Shown: positions 1 through 8,579, numbered from the stretch's first letter. The stretch is DNA of 13,558 nt from Chloroflexota bacterium (GCA_005880175.1 VBJR01000234.1:34754-48311), one strand, 5' to 3'. Numbers and translations: made by a program. Notes: a model not told the origin generated them from the letters alone.

Positions 1-152
1 CGGGGGCGCTGAGCAGAAGGTTTGAGGTTGACGGAAGCGTCGGCTTTGCCGCGTGTATCAGTCCGTCCTCCCGCGATCGCTCGACCTCAGCTCCAGACGC
101 GGAGCGATGTGCCGCAGGCGCTCCCAACGTCCGGAAAGAGGGGGTGTTCCGG

Positions 153-174
153 AAGAGGGGGCCTGCCCCCTCTT
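153..174. terminator. Strong GC-rich hairpin, possible terminator
   Basis: Arm AAGAGGGGG (153-161) is perfectly complementary to CCCCCTCTT (166-174) around a 4-nt loop. No real T-run follows on either strand, so this is not a textbook intrinsic terminator, though GC-rich actinobacterial terminators often lack one. An identical second copy of the left arm at 136-144 could pair with the same right arm, giving two mutually exclusive folds. It probably insulates thiO from an upstream gene; a regulatory switch is possible but unproven. Confidence 0.45.
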
Positions 175-258
175 GCATTCATCCGCTGGTCGCGTTGCCG
201 GTGGAGGCTCGGGCCGCGCTGCGGGACGCGGTCGACCGGCGGCGCTGAGCCGGCCGCA

Positions 259-280
259 GCTGTCCGGAACTTCGGACAGC
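259..280. promoter_or_regulatory. Palindromic operator candidate upstream of thiO
   Basis: GCTGTCCG (259-266) and CGGACAGC (273-280) are perfect inverted repeats separated by 6 nt. The 22-bp element ends 15 nt before the thiO ATG, in the expected -35/spacer zone of the -10-like TACCGT at 283-288. That placement fits a transcription-factor operator better than a terminator. The regulator is unknown. Confidence 0.5.
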
Positions 281-282
281 GC

Positions 283-288
283 TACCGT
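283..288 (+). promoter_or_regulatory. -10 element for leaderless thiO transcript
   Basis: TACCGT is followed by exactly 7 nt and then the thiO ATG at 296. This would put the transcription start on or next to the A of the start codon, giving a leaderless mRNA. No Shine-Dalgarno sequence precedes the ATG, which agrees. No good -35 is visible; the palindrome occupies that position. Confidence 0.45.
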
Positions 289-295
289 TGGACCC

Positions 296-1306
296 ATGTC
301 CCGGGTGGTGGTCGTCGGCGGCGGCGTGATCGGCTGCGCGATCGCCGAGCGCCTCAGCCGCGAGCGCCGGCACCAGGTGCTCCTCCTCGAGCGCGACTCG
401 GTGGGCGCCCACGCGTCGGGCGCCGCGGCCGGGCTCCTCTCCCCGCACACCGAGTCCGCCGACCACGGCCTCAGCGCGCGCAGCCTGGCGATGTTCCCGG
501 AGCTGGTGGAGCGGGTCGAGCGCACGGGGATCGCGGTCGAGTTCCACGAGCACGACAGCCTGACCCCCGCGCTGACCGGCGACGAGGAGCGGCGCCTGCG
601 CCGCGGCCCCGGCCGCTGGCTCGACGCGGCCGCGGCCCGCGCCGCCGAGCCCGGCCTCAGCGCGCGTGTGCGCGGCGCCACCGTCTTCCGCGAGGCCCAG
701 GTGACGCCGATCCGCCTCGTCCGCGCCCTGGCCCGCACCGCTGTCGAGCAGGGCGCCGAGATCCGGGAGGGGGCGCCGGTGGGCGGGCTGAGCGTCCGCT
801 CCGGCCAGCTGCTCGGCGTGCAGGCGGCGGAGGGGCCGGTGCGCGCGGACGCCGTCGTGCTGGCGGCGGGCCCGTGGAGCCCGGCCCTGGCCTCGCCGGC
901 CGGGGTCGCGCTGGACGTCCGGCCCAGCCGCGGCCAGCTCGTGATGATGCGGCCGCGCGCCGCGGCGATGCGCAACGTGCTGACCTGGCGCGGCTGCTAC
1001 CTGGTGCCCAAGCCCGACGGCACGGTGGTGGCCGGCAGCACCGAGGAGGAGGCCGGGTTCGACGACCGGCCGACCGTGGAGGGCATCGCGGGCCTGCTCC
1101 AGTTCGCGTGCCAGGCGGTGCCGGCGCTCGGCCAGGCCACGGTGGAGCGGGTCTGGGCGGCGCTGCGGCCGGCGACGCCGGACGGCCAGCCGGTGATCGG
1201 ACCGGCGCCGGGGCTGCCCAACCTGGTCGTCGCGACCGGCCACAACCGCACCGGCATCCTCCTCGCCCCGGTCACTGCCGAGCTGGTGGCGGAGCGCCTA
1301 CCATGA
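296..1306 (+). CDS. thiO: Glycine oxidase ThiO (FAD-dependent, thiamine thiazole synthesis)
   Basis: 336 aa FAD-dependent amine oxidase of the DAO family. The N-terminus carries the Rossmann dinucleotide-binding motif (G8, G9, G10, G13) with an acidic residue at the end of strand 2 (E32), followed by the GAAAGLLSPH segment at 42-51. Near the C-terminus are AALRPATPDGQP, whose R291 corresponds to the substrate-carboxylate-binding arginine of the family, and the ThiO-typical GHNRTGILLAP at 315-325. ThiO oxidises glycine to the imine that supplies the C2-N3 unit of the thiazole ring of thiamine. I chose ATG 296 because the Rossmann fold begins at once; the longer upstream frame is arginine-rich non-coding sequence. 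The stop overlaps the next start (ATGA at 1303-1306). No other thi genes lie in the window. A related sarcosine or D-amino-acid oxidase is the main alternative. Confidence 0.85.
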   Translation: MSRVVVVGGGVIGCAIAERLSRERRHQVLLLERDSVGAHASGAAAGLLSPHTESADHGLSARSLAMFPELVERVERTGIAVEFHEHDSLTPALTGDEERRLRRGPGRWLDAAAARAAEPGLSARVRGATVFREAQVTPIRLVRALARTAVEQGAEIREGAPVGGLSVRSGQLLGVQAAEGPVRADAVVLAAGPWSPALASPAGVALDVRPSRGQLVMMRPRAAAMRNVLTWRGCYLVPKPDGTVVAGSTEEEAGFDDRPTVEGIAGLLQFACQAVPALGQATVERVWAALRPATPDGQPVIGPAPGLPNLVVATGHNRTGILLAPVTAELVAERLP

Positions 1307-1497
1307 CCGCCATGAAGTGCCCGGTCCCCTGCTTCGAGTGCGGCCTGTTCACCATGGAGATGGACATGGAGGAGGATCACCAGCACCTCTACTGCGAGCG
1401 CTGCGAGCGCGTCTGGTGCGCTCGCTGCATCGGCCGCTTCGAGATCACGGTCTCGGAGGAGTGGCTGAAACGCCAGCGGGTGGCACACCTCAACTGA
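1303..1497 (+). CDS. Small seven-cysteine, probably zinc-binding protein
   Basis: 64 aa, starting inside the stop of thiO (ATGA overlap), so probably translationally coupled. It has three CxxC pairs (C10/C13, C31/C34, C39/C42) plus C6, and two histidines (H26, H28) between the first and second pair. That pattern fits a small zinc ribbon or treble-clef fold. The middle is acidic (MEMDMEEDH) and the C-terminal tail mixes basic and acidic residues. No nucleic-acid-binding or enzymatic motif can be named. An in-frame ATG at 1312 is an alternative start, but ATG 1303 fits the coupling. The link to thiO suggests a shared transcript, not necessarily a shared function; a role in thiazole sulfur transfer or metal handling would be speculation. 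Confidence 0.7.
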   Translation: MTAMKCPVPCFECGLFTMEMDMEEDHQHLYCERCERVWCARCIGRFEITVSEEWLKRQRVAHLN

Positions 1498-2237
1498 GCG
1501 CCGGCTGAGCCGGCGGGCCGCTCAGGCCCTGTCGAACACGAGTAGTTGTGGCCCTCCACGAACCCGGCGTCGTTCGTGTAGAGCAGGTTCTTGGTGCTGT
1601 CGTAGCCGGTGATCAGGATCACGTGGTACACGCTGGTGCCGCCGTAGAACGGTGCCATCTTCGTGCCGCTGGGCAGGTGCGTCATCACCGGGACGATCAC
1701 CGGCCGGCCCGCGGCGAGGTTCGTCTCGATCTGGCCCAGGTCCACGGGCGTGATCGTCGGTTTCAGCCCGAACAGCTGCGTTCCGACCGAGGCCACCGAC
1801 GTCAGCGGGAGATCGAGCACGCCCGGGAAGCTCTTGCGTTCGACGCCGGCGATGCCGCCCATCGCGGAGTCCGCCTCCGCGGGCGGGATGACGTCGCGCG
1901 TGTCGCCTTTGAAGTACTGGCTGACCATCTCCAGCGCGGCCGCCTCGCAGTAGTTCTCGTTCGGCTTGCCCGCGCCGAACTCGTTGAACGGGAACTGCGA
2001 GGTGTACGGGACCTTGATGAACACCGAGGGCGGCAGGGTCGGGACCGGCGTCGGCGCGGCGGTCGCGGGGGGCGCCGACGGCGTGTCGCTCGGGGCGGCG
2101 ATGACCACGGCGGTCCTCGGCGCGGGGTTGGACGTGGTCGCGAAGAAGTGGCGCCAGACGCGGTAGCCGGAGTACCCGAGGCCGCCCACCGCCACCAGCG
2201 CGATCAGCGCGACTCCGAGGGTCTTTCGGCTGAGCAT
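1389..2237 (-). CDS. Membrane-anchored C39-like cysteine peptidase, 3' end apparently frameshifted
   Basis: The open frame is 282 aa. A membrane anchor lies at about residues 7-20, then a Pro/Thr/Ala-rich linker (about 48-70), then a papain-like Peptidase_C39_2-type domain. The catalytic cysteine is C97 in NENYCEAAALEM, the histidine is H205 in VYHVILITGYD, and N222/D223 lie in LYTNDAG. It is probably an extracytoplasmic peptidase or inactive C39-fold protein tethered to the membrane. ATG 2237 places the anchor at the N-terminus and lies 7 nt from a TATCGT -10. After NYS (231-233) the frame becomes unlike the family and runs antisense into the small cysteine-rich gene. A one-base shift there gives a family-like ending, FDRA, with a stop at 1522-1524, beside a hairpin between the two convergent genes. 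The natural end is therefore probably 1522, with either a real frameshift or a sequence error. Confidence 0.75.
   Translation of the reverse strand: MLSRKTLGVALIALVAVGGLGYSGYRVWRHFFATTSNPAPRTAVVIAAPSDTPSAPPATAAPTPVPTLPPSVFIKVPYTSQFPFNEFGAGKPNENYCEAAALEMVSQYFKGDTRDVIPPAEADSAMGGIAGVERKSFPGVLDLPLTSVASVGTQLFGLKPTITPVDLGQIETNLAAGRPVIVPVMTHLPSGTKMAPFYGGTSVYHVILITGYDSTKNLLYTNDAGFVEGHNYSCSTGPERPAGSAGAQLRCATRWRFSHSSETVISKRPMQRAHQTRSQRSQ
1499..1515. terminator. Bidirectional terminator hairpin between convergent genes
   Basis: CGCCGGC (1499-1505) pairs perfectly with GCCGGCG (1509-1515) around a 3-nt TGA loop. It begins 2 nt after the stop of the seven-cysteine gene and lies just beyond the shifted-frame stop of the peptidase (1522-1524). 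There is no T-run, as is usual in such GC-rich genomes. Its position supports 1522 as the real end of the peptidase gene. Confidence 0.5.
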
Positions 2238-2243
2238 TCTGCA

Positions 2244-2250
2244 TACGATA
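2244..2250. promoter_or_regulatory. Overlapping divergent -10 elements (bidirectional promoter)
   Basis: On the plus strand TACGAT (2244-2249) lies 10 nt before the TTG start of the flippase. On the minus strand TATCGT (2250 down to 2245) lies exactly 7 nt before the peptidase ATG at 2237. The two hexamers share five base pairs, so one melted region could serve both directions. Clear -35 boxes are not visible on either side. The gap between the two starts is only 22 bp. Confidence 0.45.
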
Positions 2251-2259
2251 CTCACCACG

Positions 2260-3684
2260 TTGAGCACCCCGGCTACCCAGCTCGGCGGCCGGGCGGTGAT
2301 GAACACGTCACTGGTCCTGGCCGCGCGAGTGATCTCGCGCCTCGTGGCGCTGGTGACGGTCATCGTCCTGGCCCGCCACCTCGGCGACGCCCAGTACGGC
2401 CGCTACACGACGCTGGTCGCGTACAGCGCGCTGGTGAGCGTGATCGCCGACCTCGGCCTCAGCCCGCTGTACACGCGGGAGGCGGCGCGTGCCCCGGGCC
2501 GCATCCCCGAGTACCTGGGCACGCTGCTCAGCGGCAAGGTGCTGCTGGCGGTCGCGGCCTCGCTGGTCCTGGCGGTGGCGCTGACGTTCGCGGGCCTGGG
2601 CGGGCTGATCGTGCCGGGCGCGGCGCTGCTGGTGGTGACCACGTACTCGAGCCTGCTCCGGAACACGTTCTACGCCACGGGCCGGATGGGGTTCGAGGCG
2701 GTGGCCATCCTGGCCGAGACGGCGATCCAGGCCGGCCTGATCCTGGCCGGGGCACGGCTGGGAGCCGGGTTGGCGTTCTTCATCTGGGCGTACGCCGCGT
2801 CGTACGGCTTCACGTGCGTGTACTGCCTGGTGGTCGTGTCGGTGTTCGGGCTGGGGCGGCCCCGGGTGGGCTTCGACGCGGCCCTGTTCCGGTCGTGGCT
2901 GCGCCTGGCGGTGCCGTTCGCGCTGGGCGCGTTCCTCACCAACGTCTACTTCCGCGCCGACGTGACGATCCTGCAGCACTTCAAGCCGTTCCAGGAGGTG
3001 GGCTGGTACACGTTCGCGTACAAGCCGTTCGAGGCGCTCCAGTTCGTGCCGCTGGCGGTGCAGGCGACGGTGTACCCGCTGCTGGCGGTGTACTACCGCA
3101 ACTCGCGGGAGCGGCTGGGGGCAACGTATGCGCGGTTCTTCAAGATCCTGGTCCTGCTCGGGTGGCCGCTGACCGTGGGCACGTTCGTCCTGGCGGTGCC
3201 GGTGGGGAGGGTGTTCCAGCTGTTCCCGCAGTCGATCCCGTCGCTGCGGATCCTGGCGCTGGCGATCGTGTTCCTGTTCGTCAACTCGGCGTTCACCGCG
3301 ATGCTGTACGCGATCGACCGGCAGGACCTGTTCGCGTGGACGACGGCGATCGCGGTGGTGGTGAACGTGGGGCTGAACCTGGCGCTCATCCCGTCCTTCG
3401 GCTACCTGGCCGCGAGCGCGACGACGGTGATCACGGAGGCGGCGTTCTCGGTCGCGGCCTGGTGGTTCGTGGCCAGGGTCGAGCGGCTGCGGTGGCTGCG
3501 GGTGAGCTGGCGGATCCTGCTGGCGGGCCTGGTGATGGGCGCGGCGGTGCTGCCGCTGGCGAGCCGCTCGATCTTCATCGCGGCCCCGGTGGGCGCGCTG
3601 GTGTACGCGGCCGCCCTCTGGCTCCTGAGGGCGGTGGACCGCGACGAGCTGGCCATGCTGAAGCGAGGCCTCCTCCGGCGCTGA
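2260..3684 (+). CDS. Wzx/MATE-like polysaccharide or lipid-linked oligosaccharide flippase
   Basis: 474 aa, strongly hydrophobic along its length, with roughly 12-14 predicted membrane helices. It shows the layout of the polysaccharide transporter (PST/Wzx) branch of the MOP superfamily: an N-terminal amphipathic stretch, then VIVLARHLGDAQYGRYTTLV, an early family signature, and a central R-A-D-V-T-I-L segment after a helix ending LTNVYF. The role would be to flip a lipid-linked glycan across the inner membrane. The start is TTG 2260, the first start in the frame after the -10 at 2244-2249; ATG 2299 is the alternative and would remove 13 residues. No glycosyltransferases or polymerase sit beside it, so the cargo is unknown. 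It heads a run of closely spaced plus-strand genes; the next begins 1 nt after its stop. Confidence 0.8.
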   Translation: MSTPATQLGGRAVMNTSLVLAARVISRLVALVTVIVLARHLGDAQYGRYTTLVAYSALVSVIADLGLSPLYTREAARAPGRIPEYLGTLLSGKVLLAVAASLVLAVALTFAGLGGLIVPGAALLVVTTYSSLLRNTFYATGRMGFEAVAILAETAIQAGLILAGARLGAGLAFFIWAYAASYGFTCVYCLVVVSVFGLGRPRVGFDAALFRSWLRLAVPFALGAFLTNVYFRADVTILQHFKPFQEVGWYTFAYKPFEALQFVPLAVQATVYPLLAVYYRNSRERLGATYARFFKILVLLGWPLTVGTFVLAVPVGRVFQLFPQSIPSLRILALAIVFLFVNSAFTAMLYAIDRQDLFAWTTAIAVVVNVGLNLALIPSFGYLAASATTVITEAAFSVAAWWFVARVERLRWLRVSWRILLAGLVMGAAVLPLASRSIFIAAPVGALVYAAALWLLRAVDRDELAMLKRGLLRR

Positions 3685-3685
3685 G

Positions 3686-4189
3686 ATGCGCGTGATCCTG
3701 GGGCCGGGCGCCATGGCCGCGGCCGACTCCCTGGCGCGGCACGTCGCCGGGCTGCGCGCTCGCGGCGTCGACGCCGAGGCGATCGACCTGCCCCGCGGGC
3801 GGGCCGAGCGGGCCGCGCCCGTCTTCGCCGCCCTCGCCGGGCCCGGCGTCGTCGCCGGCGGGCACTCCTTCGGCGGGCGGGCGGCCAGCCTCGCCGCCGC
3901 CGAGCCGGGCGTCGAGTTCGCCGGGCTGCTCCTGTTCGGCTTCCCGCTCGCGGGTCGCGCCGGCGAGCGGACCGCCCACTTCCCCCGCATCGACTGCCCC
4001 GTGCTCGTGCTGAACGGCGAGGCGGACGAGCTGTCCCCGATCGCCGTCCTGCGCGAGAAGATGGCGCTCCTGCCGCGGGGCCGGCTGGTCAGCTTCCCCC
4101 GCCAGGGCCACGCGCTGCGGGGCGCCGCCCTGGGGGAAGCGCTCGACATCGCGGCCCGGTTCGTCAGTAGCCTGGAACAGGCGACATGA
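3686..4189 (+). CDS. Small alpha/beta hydrolase (Tex30/KANL3-type)
   Basis: 167 aa. It carries the nucleophile elbow GGHSFGG with S61, an aspartate in LNGEADELSP (D114) and a histidine in RQGHAL (H142), which together form a complete Ser-Asp-His triad in the usual order. The compact core without a cap, and the short HSFGGR elbow, resemble the Tex30/KANL3-like hydrolases, also annotated as dienelactone-hydrolase-like. It is shorter than the usual 200 aa or so, mainly because the first strand and oxyanion loop are abbreviated (LGPGAM). The substrate cannot be told. It starts 1 nt after the flippase stop and its own stop overlaps the next start (ATGA at 4186-4189), so it is translationally coupled on both sides. 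Confidence 0.75.
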   Translation: MRVILGPGAMAAADSLARHVAGLRARGVDAEAIDLPRGRAERAAPVFAALAGPGVVAGGHSFGGRAASLAAAEPGVEFAGLLLFGFPLAGRAGERTAHFPRIDCPVLVLNGEADELSPIAVLREKMALLPRGRLVSFPRQGHALRGAALGEALDIAARFVSSLEQAT

Positions 4190-5055
4190 GAGAGCTCCAC
4201 CTCGCGGCCAACGGCCTCCGCTTCCGCTGCCTCGCTGACGGTCCCGAGGACGGGCCGCTGGCGCTCCTGCTCCACGGCTTCCCCGAGGGCGCCGAGTCCT
4301 GGCGGGCGCAGCTCCCCGGGCTCGCGGCCGCCGGCTGTCTCGCCGTGGCGCCCGACCTCCGCGGCTACGGCGGCTCCGACTGCCCGGAAGGCGAGGAGCC
4401 GTACCGGATGGCGCACCTCGTGGACGACGTGGTCGCGCTGGTCGCCGCCCTCCGCCGGGAGCGCTGCCACCTGGCCGGCCACGACTGGGGAGCGCTGGTC
4501 GGCTGGTCAGTCGCCAGCCGCCACCCCGAGCGGCTGGCCACCTGGAGCGCGCTCTCGGTCGGCCACCCGACGGCCTTCGTGGACGCGATCCGCGACGACC
4601 GCGACCAGCGCGCCCGCTCGTCCTACGTGGAGCTCTTCCAGCTCCGGGGCAAGGCGGAGTCCGTGCTGGAGGAGGACGGCCACCGCCGCCTGCGCCGGAT
4701 GTACGAGGTCGGACCGCGGCCCGACGCCATCCCGGCGGAGGAGATCGAGACGTTCGTGCGCGCCATGGCCCGCCCCGGTCGCCTGACCGCGGGCCTGAAC
4801 TACTACCGCGCCAACCTCGGCGACCCCGACGTCGAGCGGGCGATGGCCCCCGCCCCGGTCCGCGTGCCCACGCAGCTGCTGTGGGGCGACCAGGACCCCG
4901 CCTGCGGCCCCGCGCAGGCCCGGCTGAGCGGCGACCACGCCCAGGGGCCGTACCGCCTGGAGGTGCTGGAGGGCGCCGGCCACTGGCTGCAGTTCGAGCG
5001 GCCGGCGGACGTGTCCCGCCTGCTCGCGGAGTGGATGGGCAGGCATGGCGACTAG
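4186..5055 (+). CDS. Epoxide-hydrolase-like alpha/beta hydrolase
   Basis: 289 aa. The HGFPE motif (30-34) forms the oxyanion hole. The nucleophile elbow is GHDWGA with Asp (D100) instead of Ser, as in epoxide hydrolases and haloalkane dehalogenases. The cap region contains LNYYRAN (Y206/Y207), the usual place of a ring-opening tyrosine of epoxide hydrolases, which favours epoxide hydrolase over dehalogenase. The acid is probably D235 or D237 in WGDQDPA, and the base is H266 in GAGHWLQFERP. It is likely cytosolic, hydrolysing an epoxide to a diol; the natural substrate is unknown. The start overlaps the previous stop by 4 nt, and the end overlaps the next gene by 11 nt. Confidence 0.8.
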   Translation: MRELHLAANGLRFRCLADGPEDGPLALLLHGFPEGAESWRAQLPGLAAAGCLAVAPDLRGYGGSDCPEGEEPYRMAHLVDDVVALVAALRRERCHLAGHDWGALVGWSVASRHPERLATWSALSVGHPTAFVDAIRDDRDQRARSSYVELFQLRGKAESVLEEDGHRRLRRMYEVGPRPDAIPAEEIETFVRAMARPGRLTAGLNYYRANLGDPDVERAMAPAPVRVPTQLLWGDQDPACGPAQARLSGDHAQGPYRLEVLEGAGHWLQFERPADVSRLLAEWMGRHGD

Positions 5056-5881
5056 CGTCACCGCCCCCGAGGACCAGGCCTGGCTGGACGTGTTCGACGC
5101 GGTCGGCGCCGCCGTGCACGAGGCGACGGCCGGCCTGCTCGGCACCGAGGCCGGCCGGGCGGAGATCGGGGTCGGCGCCGGCGGCGACCACACGGTCGAG
5201 CTCGACCGCGCGGCCGAGGAGGCGGCGCTGCGAGAGCTGGGCCGGTTCGCGGCCGCCGGCCATCCCTGCTCGGTCCTGTCCGAGGAGGCGGGCGTGGTGG
5301 ACCTCGGCGCCCGCTGGCCGCTGGTCGTCCTGGACCCGGTCGACGGCAGCGTCAACGCCAAGCAGGGCCTGCCGCTGACCGCCGTGATGCTCAGCCTGGC
5401 GGAGGGGCCGACCGTGGCCGACGTCCGCGTGGGCTGGACCCTGAACCTGATCAGCGGCGAGCGCTGGCACGCCGTCCGCGGCGCCGGCGCCTTCCGGAAC
5501 GGCCGCCCGCTGGCGCCGCTGCCGCCCAACGGCCGGCCCGGCCGCATCGACGTTCTGGGCGTCGAGAGCCGGGCCCGCGACCTCCGCGGCCTGCTGCCGC
5601 TGTTCGACCGGGCGAGCAAGGTTCGCATCCTGGGCTCGATCGCGCTGCTCGTCGCGCACGGCGCGGCGGGCGGCATCGAGGTCTTCGCCGTGCCGTTCCA
5701 GGCTCGTATCTTCGACATGACGGCCGGCCTGCTGATGGTGGAGGAGGTCGGCGGCGTGGTGACCGACCTGGAGGGCCGGTCCCTCCGGGACGCCCCCGTC
5801 GGCCTCGAGAACAGGACGACGCTGCTCGGCTCAGCGACGCCCGGGCTGCACGAGCTCGCGCTCGATGCGCTCCGGAGTTGA
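5045..5881 (+). CDS. Inositol monophosphatase-family sugar phosphatase
   Basis: 278 aa. All metal-site motifs of the Li-sensitive phosphatase fold are present: SEEAG (79-83, E80), LDPVDGSVNA (D97, D100) and the C-terminal D224 in RIFDMTAG. RILGSIAL (194-201) matches the usual R-x-x-GS-x-AL segment. The enzyme removes phosphate from inositol-1-phosphate, fructose-1,6-bisphosphate or a related sugar phosphate; sequence alone cannot decide between these. The wording around the metal site (VDGS-NA-x-x-GLP) recalls the archaeal-type dual IMPase/FBPase proteins. ATG 5045 overlaps the upstream gene by 11 nt. Placement before glgE would suit a role in sugar-phosphate supply, but that is inference. 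Confidence 0.82.
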   Translation: MATSVTAPEDQAWLDVFDAVGAAVHEATAGLLGTEAGRAEIGVGAGGDHTVELDRAAEEAALRELGRFAAAGHPCSVLSEEAGVVDLGARWPLVVLDPVDGSVNAKQGLPLTAVMLSLAEGPTVADVRVGWTLNLISGERWHAVRGAGAFRNGRPLAPLPPNGRPGRIDVLGVESRARDLRGLLPLFDRASKVRILGSIALLVAHGAAGGIEVFAVPFQARIFDMTAGLLMVEEVGGVVTDLEGRSLRDAPVGLENRTTLLGSATPGLHELALDALRS

Positions 5882-5886
5882 ACCGG

Positions 5887-5899
5887 GGCCGCTTCGGCC
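5887..5899. other. Small hairpin between the phosphatase gene and glgE
   Basis: GGCCG and CGGCC form a 5-bp stem with a CTT loop inside the short gap between the phosphatase stop and glgE. It is weak and has no T-run. It may be chance in this GC-rich DNA, or a partial attenuator. Confidence 0.2.
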
Positions 5900-5939
5900 T
5901 GGCGCGGTGAGTCGGAGCAACAGCACCATGGAGCACCCG

Positions 5940-7898
<1,959 letters not shown>

Positions 7899-7928
7899 CG
7901 GGGGTTCGTTCGCCAGGTCCAGCCGCGT

Positions 7929-8480
7929 CTAGGCCAGCCGCTCCTTCCTGGTGGTCGTGTTGGTCGGCACCCGGCGCAGGATGATGGCGATCATGGCCAG
8001 CCCGATCGCGGCGTACACTCCGAGCGCCGGCCAGATGCTGACGGCGCCGTAGGCCTCGCGCGCGTACGTGATGGCGATGAACGCGGTGGCGAAATAGTAG
8101 CCGGCCGTCAGCAGGTAGAACGCGTATACGAGGTACGTGTCGACCAGCCGGTTGTGGACCTCGCCGACGTTCGGATCGGGGGCGGACTCCAGCCACGACT
8201 CCCAACCTGCGACGCCCAGCTGCGGCTCGATCCGTGTCCTGATGTAACGCCCGCATCGCATGATGCTGTTCCACTGATTCAGATAGAGCAGGGCGATGAC
8301 CACGACCATCATGGGCAGGGCCATCAGGATCGGGGTCGCCTTGTACGACTGGATCACGCCGGTGAGGATCGGTATGAGTGTGGCGCCGCCGACCATGATC
8401 TGGAAGGATCGCTCGAGGCAGTCCTCGATCTCCTTCCGCAGCGTGAGGTACTCCAACTCGAGGAACGTGCGATCATCCAT
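7929..8480 (-). CDS. Four-helix membrane protein of unknown function (copy 1)
   Basis: 183 aa. I do not recognise a named family. A short N-terminal amphipathic stretch (LELEYLTLRKEIEDCLE) precedes two closely spaced membrane helices (about 27-44 and 51-69). Then comes a soluble loop with GRYIRTRIEPQLG (77-89) and WESWL (93-97), then two more helices (about 114-137 and 149-168) and a basic tail. The start ATG 8480 has a strong AGGAGG 4 nt upstream (8485-8490). It converges on glgE, leaving 30 bp, and diverges from the five-gene cassette across a 177-bp gap. The protein at 13000-13558 shares the layout and the RYI and W-E-x-x-L motifs, so the two appear paralogous. Confidence 0.75.
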   Translation of the reverse strand: MDDRTFLELEYLTLRKEIEDCLERSFQIMVGGATLIPILTGVIQSYKATPILMALPMMVVVIALLYLNQWNSIMRCGRYIRTRIEPQLGVAGWESWLESAPDPNVGEVHNRLVDTYLVYAFYLLTAGYYFATAFIAITYAREAYGAVSIWPALGVYAAIGLAMIAIILRRVPTNTTTRKERLA

Positions 8481-8484
8481 AGAG

Positions 8485-8490
8485 CCTCCT
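8485..8490 (-). promoter_or_regulatory. Strong Shine-Dalgarno for the membrane protein
   Basis: AGGAGG on the minus strand, 4 nt before ATG 8480. It fixes the start of this gene and contrasts with the leaderless-type genes nearby that have no ribosome binding site. Confidence 0.6.
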
Positions 8491-8501
8491 GGGCCCGCGC
8501 C

Positions 8502-8530
8502 ATAGTTCGTAAGGGGACCGAGCTTCTCAA
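8502..8530 (-). promoter_or_regulatory. Candidate promoter for the membrane protein gene
   Basis: Minus strand: TTGAGA (8530 down to 8525), 17-nt spacer, AACTAT (8507 down to 8502). This would start transcription about 15 nt upstream of the ATG and include the AGGAGG. The -35 is good and the -10 is mediocre. Confidence 0.35.
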
Positions 8531-8539
8531 GGCCTGGGA

Positions 8540-8579
8540 GAATGTGCCATGGGTAGGTGCCATCCCTGGTAGGACATTC
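8540..8579. promoter_or_regulatory. Imperfect inverted repeat between divergent promoters
   Basis: GAATGT (8540-8545) and ACATTC (8574-8579) pair. CC/GG and CCATGGG/CCCTGG continue the stem inward with bulges, leaving a loop near 8554-8563. It also contains a loose direct repeat, TGCCAT followed by GGTAGG, twice. It lies between the candidate minus-strand promoter (8502-8530) and the cassette promoter (8623-8650), a natural place for a shared operator. Function is not shown by sequence. Confidence 0.3.

Larger units (their letters stand above)
1..295. other. Non-coding leader upstream of thiO
   Basis: I see no convincing gene here. The open frames crossing this stretch are extensions or antisense shadows of thiO and have no family-like sequence. 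A TGA at 10-12 could be the tail of an upstream plus-strand gene, but only three codons of it would lie in the window. The stretch holds a strong hairpin (153-174) whose left arm is duplicated (136-144), and a palindrome with a -10-like hexamer directly before thiO, both listed separately. Confidence 0.6.

Noticed and set aside
1..60. Possible TPP riboswitch upstream of thiO, suggested by GGGGGCGCTGAG near the window start
   Set aside because: The rest of the THI-box core (the ACCTGATC-like segment and the GCGTAGGGA-like closing strand) is not present on either strand, and the element would sit about 240 nt from thiO behind a terminator-like hairpin.
22..1497. 491-codon plus-strand open frame over thiO in another frame
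   Set aside because: Arg/Pro/Gly/Ala-rich low-complexity translation typical of a shadow of a GC-rich gene. Only its last 64 codons (1303-1497) look like a real protein.
2308..4482. 724-codon antisense open frame opposite the flippase and hydrolases
   Set aside because: Its translation is rich in Arg, His, Gln and Pro with no recognisable motif, whereas the opposite strand encodes well-supported families.
7899..7928. Terminator between convergent glgE and the membrane gene
   Set aside because: I looked for an inverted repeat in the 30-bp gap and found none worth listing.
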